Shown here piece by piece: positions 13,638 through 14,855 of a stretch of DNA of 14,855 nucleotides. Numbering within the stretch: the stretch's first letter is position 1; the number at the start of each line of letters is the position of its first letter. A program made the position numbers and the translations under genes. The stretch covers positions 1 to 14,855 of the forward strand of contig CBFHZM010000044.1 of the NCBI GenBank assembly GCA_965660195.1, read 5' to 3'. The notes beneath the pieces were generated by a model. That model saw nothing but the letters and a program-made list of their open reading frames with translations. It did no database searches and was not told where the DNA came from. The stretch is from JAYODZ01 sp965660195. Its GTDB lineage: Bacteria > Pseudomonadota > Alphaproteobacteria > RS24.

Positions 13638-13666
13638 AAAATAGTGGTCCGACCCGCTCTTGTCAA
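13638..13666 (-). promoter_or_regulatory. Strong sigma-70-type promoter of rpmJ
   Basis: On the minus strand a perfect TTGACA (13661-13666) lies 17 bases from TATTTT (13638-13643). The leader to the rpmJ ATG would be about 43 bases and contains the AAGGAG site. This is the best promoter match in the window and suits a ribosomal protein gene. Confidence 0.72.
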
Positions 13667-13739
13667 GCGACCCGCGGATTTTATCAAATGCGACATGAAC
13701 ACGCTTGGCATTTTCAGAAATTTCGTTAGGTTCGGCCCC

Positions 13740-14747
13740 ATGACACATGGCATGATTTCAGTATCCAATGGCGGCCAACAGGCGAAAATCCCAGATCGGG
13801 AACGTCTCGACTTCCAACCGCTGTGGTTTCAAGCCGCTTTGGCACATGCGCCGCACAGCCGCCGTATTCCCTTCCAAGGGCACCACATTGCGACCCGCGA
13901 GTGGAAACCAGCGCAGCCAGCGCCCGGGATCGTTCTTGTGCACGGTAACGGTGCCCATGCCCGCTGGTGGGACTTTATCGCGCCGCTCCTGCTACCGCAT
14001 TATCATATTGTAGCTTTTGATTTTCCCGGCATGGGCGATAGCGATTGGTTGCCGCATTATTCGCGCGAGATTATGGCGCAAGCCTTGATCGAAGTGGTTC
14101 GCGCTAGCAATTTTATCGGCAAGCCGGCAGTAATTGCTCATAGTTTTGGCGGCATGGTCAGTGTTCTTGCAAGCTATCTTTATGGCGATGAATTGGCGGC
14201 AACGCTGATCTGCGATTATATTTCGCCGCCGCCAGAATTTCATAAAGAGTGGTATGACGACCGCTCTAATTCGCCGCCGACGCGCGTCTATGACAGTTTT
14301 GACGACGCCTATGAGCGCTTCCGCTTATTACCCGAGCAACCTTGCGAAAATGAATTTATCGTCGATTACATTGCCCGACACTCAATTCGCGATCTTTCGG
14401 GCGACGACGGCGTGCGCCGCGATGATCGCCAGGGCCCGGGCTTTACATGGAAATTTGATAATAAAATCTATGATGATTTCCCGATCGGCTCTGATCTGTC
14501 GGCAAAATGGCAAGCTATCAAAATTCCCCTCGCCTATATGTTCGGCGGCCTGAGCCATAACAGCGATGTCCGAGAATTCGCCCAACCTGCGATACGCGAG
14601 CATGTGCGCGCGGTTCGGCCAGATGTACCTTTCTACGAAATTCCAGGTGCGCATCATCACATTATGCTAGACCGCCCGCATGCCTTTGCCAGCGCCGTTG
14701 CGTCGCAAATGGAACAGTGGCGTGCTGCTGGGCGATTTCCGCTTTAG
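13740..14747 (+). CDS. Alpha/beta hydrolase
   Basis: A 335-residue soluble hydrolase, with no signal peptide. Visible motifs are VLVHGNGAHARWW (66-77, oxyanion hole), FDFPGMGDSDW (93-103), and the nucleophile elbow AHSFGG with Ser135. The base is one of the His cluster GAHHHIM (304-310). The acid is less clear: the usual position falls in MFGGLSHNSDV, where Asp276 is the candidate. A long lid insert (about 160-250) is rich in Asp, Tyr and Phe. The substrate is unknown. The frame is open back to 13491, but that would cross rpmJ; ATG 13740 is my choice, with ATG 13695 and ATG 13752 as alternatives, since none has a good ribosome binding site. It is divergent from rpmJ and shows little similarity to the hydrolase on the other side. 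Confidence 0.85.
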   Translation: MTHGMISVSNGGQQAKIPDRERLDFQPLWFQAALAHAPHSRRIPFQGHHIATREWKPAQPAPGIVLVHGNGAHARWWDFIAPLLLPHYHIVAFDFPGMGDSDWLPHYSREIMAQALIEVVRASNFIGKPAVIAHSFGGMVSVLASYLYGDELAATLICDYISPPPEFHKEWYDDRSNSPPTRVYDSFDDAYERFRLLPEQPCENEFIVDYIARHSIRDLSGDDGVRRDDRQGPGFTWKFDNKIYDDFPIGSDLSAKWQAIKIPLAYMFGGLSHNSDVREFAQPAIREHVRAVRPDVPFYEIPGAHHHIMLDRPHAFASAVASQMEQWRAAGRFPL

Positions 14748-14763
14748 AGGCCGCGACAATAAA

Positions 14764-14855
14764 TTAGTATTTGGAGTGCCGATCGGGGTTTGAGAGGGTT
14801 TCTTGCTCGATTTCCCGCGTATCGACGGCGTTAGACAGTGCTTCAATATCCGAGC
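14764..14855 (-). CDS. C-terminus of an unidentified protein (5' end outside window)
   Basis: On the minus strand a frame is open from the window edge to a TAA at 14764, giving 29 residues: SDIEALSNAVDTREIEQETL then SNPDRHSKY. The composition (acidic, helical, with a charged end) looks like a true protein C-terminus, whereas of the other two frames on this strand one stops at once and the other runs into the hydrolase gene. It converges on the hydrolase with 16 bases between stops. I do not recognise the family, and the fragment is too short to judge. Confidence 0.4.
   Translation of the reverse strand, partial: SDIEALSNAVDTREIEQETLSNPDRHSKY

Noticed and set aside
13491..13739. Longer N-terminus for the second alpha/beta hydrolase (418 residues)
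   Set aside because: It would run antisense through rpmJ and its promoter, and the extra residues are Arg-rich and low-quality, as expected for the complement of a ribosomal protein gene.
1..14855. A defence island, biosynthetic cluster, prophage or CRISPR array
   Set aside because: Every sizeable frame is accounted for by housekeeping or common accessory families, and there are no recombinases, repeats in arrays, tRNA-linked junctions or abrupt composition shifts that I could see.

Overview
The window reads as ordinary chromosomal DNA of an alphaproteobacterium of moderate GC content. The pointers are a TrcR (DUF1013) cell-cycle regulator, a COQ9-type ubiquinone biosynthesis protein, a three-part proton-translocating transhydrogenase (pntAa/pntAb/pntB) with a small aa3-type cytochrome oxidase subunit IV in front of it, DUF1192 and YdcH-type small proteins, and cysteine-free L31. 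I cannot place it below class level from these genes alone; a Rhodospirillales-like or marine lineage is only a guess. Genes are dense: no gene-free stretch exceeds 200 bases, and there are no RNA genes, CRISPR arrays, insertion sequences or phage genes that I can see.

Layout. 1-330 is the 3' end of an inositol monophosphatase family gene (+), converging on an MsbA-like ABC exporter (-, 340-2145). Divergent from the exporter is rpmE (L31, +), which converges on a small DUF1192 gene (-). Next come a PIG3-type quinone oxidoreductase (+), trcR (+) and, three bases after the trcR stop and in the same frame, a TauE/SafE permease (+). A 52-residue YdcH-like gene (-) overlaps the permease stop by 4 bases. 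Then purE-purK (+) overlap at GTGA, and purK overlaps the 3' end of a COQ9 gene (-) by 32 bases. rpsU (S21, +) follows and shares a bidirectional terminator with the pnt operon on the minus strand: coxIV-like, pntAa, pntAb, pntB. Upstream of that lies another minus-strand group: rpmJ (L36), a membrane-anchored alpha/beta hydrolase and an N-formylglutamate amidohydrolase family protein. A second, unrelated-looking alpha/beta hydrolase runs divergently (+), and the window closes with the C-terminus of an unidentified minus-strand gene.

How the genes work together. purE and purK form the two-step CO2-fixing stage of purine synthesis. The pnt genes use proton motive force to make NADPH, and the small cytochrome oxidase-type protein in front of them belongs to the same respiratory theme, as do COQ9 (ubiquinone) and, more loosely, the quinone oxidoreductase. 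Three ribosomal protein genes (L31, S21, L36) are scattered singly, which is usual for them in this class.

I found no convincing undescribed multi-gene system. The points most worth a second look are a 50-residue, acid-free Lys/Ala/Pro tail on PntAa, an apparent internal duplication in TrcR, the in-frame TAG-AGT-TTG junction between trcR and the permease, and several intergenic or 3'-end inverted repeats.
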